DNA of 8,744 bases, taken from positions 1 to 8,744 of the forward strand of contig JAJYAW010000096.1 of the NCBI GenBank assembly GCA_021779335.1. The letters are read 5' to 3'. The translations under genes and the position numbers were made by a program. This DNA comes from Myxococcales bacterium (GTDB lineage Bacteria; Myxococcota; Myxococcia; Myxococcales; Anaeromyxobacteraceae). Under the pieces are notes generated by a model that searched no databases, was not told where the DNA came from, and saw nothing but the letters and a program-made list of their open reading frames with translations. Shown here one piece after another: positions 6,152 through 8,744 of the stretch (position 1 is the stretch's first letter; each line of letters begins with the position of its first letter).

Positions 6152-7945
6152 ATGTTCCAGCAGAACTACAACCCCACCGGAAGCGTCGTCCTCTCCACGA
6201 TCCTGGCGGCCGTGCCCATCGCGGTCCTGCTCTACTTCATCGCGCTCCACCCGCACCGCGACGAGGACGGCACCAAGCACCTGGGCATCTCGGCCCCCTA
6301 CGCCGCCTTCTTCGGCGTGGTCGCGGCCTTCATCATCTCCTGCCTCGTCTTCGGCATGCCGGTCGTCTCGGCGGTCTCCGCCTTCGCCTTCGGCTCGCTC
6401 TCCGGCTTCCTGGGCATCATCTGGATCGTCCTGGGGGCGATGTTCCTCTACACGATGACGGTCACCACCGGGAAGTTCGAGATCGTGAAGGAGTCGATCA
6501 TCCACATCTCCTTCGACCGGCGGCTCCAGGTGCTGCTCATCGCCTTCTCCTTCGGCGCCATCATCGAGGGCACCTCCGGCTTCGGCACGCCGGTGGCCAT
6601 CGCCGGCGCCGTCATGGTGGGGCTCGGCTTCAAGCCCTTCCAGTCGGCCGTCCTCAACCTGCTGGCCAACACCGCGCCGGTGGCCTGGGGCGCCATCGGC
6701 ACGCCCATCGTGACCCTGGCCTCGGTCTCCGGCCTCGACCAGCTCACCCTCTCCGCCATGGCCGGCCACCAGCTCCCCTTCGTCTCGGTGCTGGTGCCGT
6801 TCTGGCTGGTGGCCACCTTCGTGAAGATGGAGGGCGGGACCTGGAGGGAGGTCTTCGAGGTCTGGCCGGCCGCGCTGGTCTCCGGCGGCTCCTTCGCGAT
6901 CATGCAGTGGTTCGCCTCCGGCTACCCGCCCACCCACCTCATGACCGACGTGGTCTCGGGCGTCTTCTCGGTGGTCTGCACCGCCCTCTTCCTGCGCTTC
7001 GTCTGGCACCCCAAGACCCGCTTCCTGCTCAAGAGCGAGCGCGAGGCCGGCAAGGCCGCCGAGACCGTCGACAAGTCGGCCTGGAGGTACCCGTACACCA
7101 TCGGCCAGACCGCCTACGCCTGGCTGCCCTGGGGCATCCTCATCGCGTCCTGCGCCCTGTGGGGCGCGCCGGAGTTCAAGAAGGTCCTCAACGGCCTCTT
7201 CGCGTCGGTCACGTTCGACGGCAGCTTCCTGGGCGGGAAGGTGGGCGGCACGCTCTCCCTGCCGTTCTGGGACATGCCGGCCCTCAACGGCCTGGTGCAG
7301 CGCATGCCGCCGGTGGCGGCCGCCGGCGCCAAGCCGGAGGCGGCGCGCTTCCTCATCAACTGGCTCTCGGCGGCCGGCACCGGCGTCTTCGTGGCCGCCA
7401 TCCTCTCCGGGCTGGTCCTGGGGCTCTCGGCCGCCCAGTGGCGGGAGGCGACGGGCCGCACGCTGAAGCGCATGAAGACCCCGGTGCTGGTCATCGGCCA
7501 GGTGCTCGGCCTGGGCTACCTGACCCGCTACTCCGGCACCGACGCGGTGCTGGGCCTGGCCTTCACCAACGCCGGCTCGCTCTACCCGTTCTTCGCGGCC
7601 TACCTCGGCTGGCTGGGCGTGTTCCTGACGGGCTCCGACACCGCCTCGAACGCCCTCTTCGGGAGCCTGCAGCGCATCACCGCGCAGCAGCTCCACCTCA
7701 ACGAGATCCTCATCGTGGCCACCAACTCCACCGGCGGCGTCATGGGCAAGATGATCGACGCGCAGTCCATCATGGTGGCCGGCGCCGCCTGCTACGACGA
7801 TCCGAAGGAGCGGGCCCACTCGCTGGGGCCCATCTTCCGCACCGTCTGGTGGCACTCGGTGGCCGGCGCCGCCGTCATCGGCATCATCGCCATGCTGCAG
7901 GCCTACGTCTTCCCCGGCGTCATCCCCATCCCGCCGCTGAAGTGA
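6152..7945 (+). CDS. LctP/GlcA-family lactate/glycolate permease
   Basis: This 597-residue polytopic inner-membrane protein belongs to the L-lactate permease family, which includes E. coli LldP and the glycolate permease GlcA (each about 550-560 residues). These are proton-coupled importers of 2-hydroxymonocarboxylates. The N terminus MFQQNYNPTGS is the typical family start. Hydrophobic helices follow, with signature stretches EGTSGFGTPVAI (139-150), NTAPVAWGAIGTPI (173-186), GSDTASNALFGSLQ (494-507) and NSTGGVMGKMIDAQSI (525-540). A hydrophilic stretch around 290-315 and another around 340-400 are probable loops, and the latter looks longer than in the E. coli proteins. Family homology does not separate lactate from glycolate as substrate. 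The divergent glycolate oxidase/malate synthase operon favours glycolate, hence GlcA-like function. The permease is likely coregulated with that operon from the shared intergenic region. Confidence 0.93.
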   Translation: MFQQNYNPTGSVVLSTILAAVPIAVLLYFIALHPHRDEDGTKHLGISAPYAAFFGVVAAFIISCLVFGMPVVSAVSAFAFGSLSGFLGIIWIVLGAMFLYTMTVTTGKFEIVKESIIHISFDRRLQVLLIAFSFGAIIEGTSGFGTPVAIAGAVMVGLGFKPFQSAVLNLLANTAPVAWGAIGTPIVTLASVSGLDQLTLSAMAGHQLPFVSVLVPFWLVATFVKMEGGTWREVFEVWPAALVSGGSFAIMQWFASGYPPTHLMTDVVSGVFSVVCTALFLRFVWHPKTRFLLKSEREAGKAAETVDKSAWRYPYTIGQTAYAWLPWGILIASCALWGAPEFKKVLNGLFASVTFDGSFLGGKVGGTLSLPFWDMPALNGLVQRMPPVAAAGAKPEAARFLINWLSAAGTGVFVAAILSGLVLGLSAAQWREATGRTLKRMKTPVLVIGQVLGLGYLTRYSGTDAVLGLAFTNAGSLYPFFAAYLGWLGVFLTGSDTASNALFGSLQRITAQQLHLNEILIVATNSTGGVMGKMIDAQSIMVAGAACYDDPKERAHSLGPIFRTVWWHSVAGAAVIGIIAMLQAYVFPGVIPIPPLK

Positions 7946-8037
7946 GGCGCGCCGGCGCCCGCCGGGGCTCGCGCGCCGCGGCGCGTGGCCCCGGCCGGGC
8001 GGGCGCGCCGGACCCCGCGCGGGCAAGCCCCGCTTGC
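7946..8037 (+). terminator. GC-rich inverted-repeat cluster after the permease, probable terminator
   Basis: Immediately after the permease TGA, several nested inverted repeats occur. GCCGGGGC (7961-7968) pairs with GCCCCGGC (7988-7995). GCGCCC (7955-7960) pairs with GGGCGC (8001-8006). Between the arms lies the perfect 14-bp palindrome CGCGCCGCGGCGCG (7972-7985). A separate small hairpin, GCAAGC-CCC-GCTTGC (8023-8037), follows. There is no T-tract. Such strong structure after a stop codon suggests transcription termination or 3'-end protection in a high-GC genome, but the role is inferred. Confidence 0.5.
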
Positions 8038-8118
8038 ACCCCATGGTGGGCCGCTCCCGGCCCGGCGCCCGGATTAGTGCGGGCGGTGACCGCGCTACTC
8101 GCGGCCGAGGAGGTCACC
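8038..8118 (+). promoter_or_regulatory. Leader region of the VOC protein gene
   Basis: This 81-bp stretch should carry the promoter for the small VOC gene if it is transcribed independently. No clear -35/-10 pair is visible. It contains the short dyad GCGGT-G-ACCGC (8083-8093), and ends in a strong ribosome binding site, AGGAGG (8108-8113), 5 nt before the ATG at 8119. Confidence 0.4.
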
Positions 8119-8613
8119 ATGGCTCAAGTGAATCCCATCCCGAAGGGCATGCACACGCTGACGCCGAACCTGGTCCTGCGGGACTGCGCCCGCGCCATCG
8201 ACTTCTACAAGCGGGCCCTCGGAGCCCAGGAGGCGTCGCGCATGATGGCGCCGGACGGGAAGAGCGTCTGGCACGCCGAGCTCCGCATCGGGGACTCGAC
8301 CTTCTTCCTGAACGACGAGATGCCGGGGGCCGGCCACCCCGCGCCGACGGCGGCGGATCCGCTGCCGGTCACGCTGTGGCTCTACGTGCCGGACTGCGAC
8401 GCGGCCTTCAAGCGGGCCGTCGGCGCCGGGGCCACCGCGACGATGCAGCCGGAGGACATGTTCTGGGGCGACCGCTGCAGCGGCGTGGCCGACCCGTTCG
8501 GCTACCTCTGGTCCTTCGCCACCCGCCAGAAGGAGCTGAGCGAGTCGGAGATGCGGCGCGCCGGCGAGGAGTTCGCCCGCAAGATGGCCGAGCGGCCCTC
8601 GCAGCACGCCTGA
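8119..8613 (+). CDS. PhnB-like VOC (glyoxalase/bleomycin-resistance fold) family protein
   Basis: This 164-residue cytosolic protein belongs to the vicinal oxygen chelate superfamily, in the PhnB-like group (COG2764 type). The first half shows the usual opening, LTPNLVLRDCARAIDFYKRALGAQE (residues 14-38), then HAELRIGDSTFFLNDE (52-67). The second half shows VTLWLYVPDCDAAFKRAVGAGA (84-105), the MFWGDRCSGVADPFGYLWSFA segment (114-134), and a C-terminal helical tail ending MRRAGEEF-type, common in this group. The start is supported by a perfect AGGAGG 5 nt upstream. Members of the group are mostly of unknown activity; some are related to glyoxalase I, dioxygenases or resistance proteins. A detoxifying role for dicarbonyls near a glyoxylate locus is tempting but unsupported. 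The gene is separated from the permease by 173 bp with strong inverted repeats, so it is probably not part of that unit. Confidence 0.85.
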   Translation: MAQVNPIPKGMHTLTPNLVLRDCARAIDFYKRALGAQEASRMMAPDGKSVWHAELRIGDSTFFLNDEMPGAGHPAPTAADPLPVTLWLYVPDCDAAFKRAVGAGATATMQPEDMFWGDRCSGVADPFGYLWSFATRQKELSESEMRRAGEEFARKMAERPSQHA

Positions 8614-8628
8614 GCGCGGGGACGCCAC

Positions 8629-8744
8629 ATGCCCGCTCCAATCAAGAACGACGTGAGCAAGCTCCTGCGGGTGCTGGTGGCCGGCGGCGTGGCGCTGGCC
8701 GGCGCCGCCGGCGTGGCCGGCGCGGAGGCGCCCGCCACGGCGCC
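8629..8744 (+). CDS. N-terminal fragment of a putative exported or membrane-anchored protein (cut by window)
   Basis: An ATG at 8629 opens a frame that stays open to the window end (38 full codons). It lies 15 bp after the VOC stop, with GGGGA (8618-8622) 6 nt upstream. The N terminus has a short charged region, MPAPIKNDVSKLLR, then an Ala/Gly/Val-rich hydrophobic stretch, then AGAEAPATAP. This pattern fits a Sec-type signal peptide with possible cleavage after AGA, or a single membrane anchor. The mature part is not visible, so no function can be assigned. Close spacing suggests it may share a transcript with the VOC gene. Confidence 0.6.
   Translation, partial: MPAPIKNDVSKLLRVLVAGGVALAGAAGVAGAEAPATA

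Noticed and set aside
5965..6153. Small 62-codon minus-strand frame in the divergent intergenic region
   Set aside because: It overlaps both starts and the promoter region, and has no family resemblance and no convincing ribosome binding site.
6098..8044. 648-codon minus-strand open frame opposite the permease
   Set aside because: It is Asp/Gly/His/Arg-rich shadow sequence without motifs. The plus strand encodes a clear LctP-family permease.
6052..8118. Upstream extension of the VOC protein frame through the permease region
   Set aside because: That part is the permease read in another frame. The VOC gene has a perfect AGGAGG and start at 8119.

Overview
The window is very GC-rich. Its third codon positions are almost all G or C, and long spurious open frames appear on the opposite strand of every real gene. 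Together with the gene families present, this suggests a high-GC bacterium. A myxobacterium-like deltaproteobacterium (Anaeromyxobacter type) is my best guess, but this is an inference from style and gene content and no phylogenetic marker is present.

Positions 1-7945 form a divergently arranged glycolate/glyoxylate utilisation locus. On the minus strand, reading right to left from about 5968, lie a long, divergent malate synthase (3638-5968), a class V alanine-glyoxylate-type aminotransferase (2361-3548), the FAD subunit GlcD of glycolate oxidase (843-2315) and the second FAD-domain subunit GlcE (1-846, cut by the window edge). GlcF, the iron-sulfur subunit, would be expected just beyond position 1. 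On the plus strand, a LctP/GlcA-family permease (6152-7945) diverges from malate synthase across a 183-bp intergenic region that holds several short dyads.

The proposed flow is as follows. The permease imports glycolate (or lactate), and GlcDE(F) oxidises glycolate to glyoxylate. Glyoxylate is then either condensed with acetyl-CoA to malate by malate synthase or transaminated to glycine by the aminotransferase. No isocitrate lyase is visible, so the context points to use of external glycolate rather than a classical glyoxylate shunt.

A GC-rich stretch with strong inverted repeats (7946-8037) separates the permease from an apparently unrelated plus-strand pair: a small PhnB-like VOC (glyoxalase-fold) protein (8119-8613) and the beginning of a putative exported or membrane-anchored protein (8629 to the end). 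The points most worth following up are the unusual malate synthase, the hairpin placed directly after its stop codon, the aminotransferase inside a glycolate oxidase operon, and the dyad-rich divergent promoter region. I see no mobile elements, CRISPR arrays, tRNAs or rRNAs.
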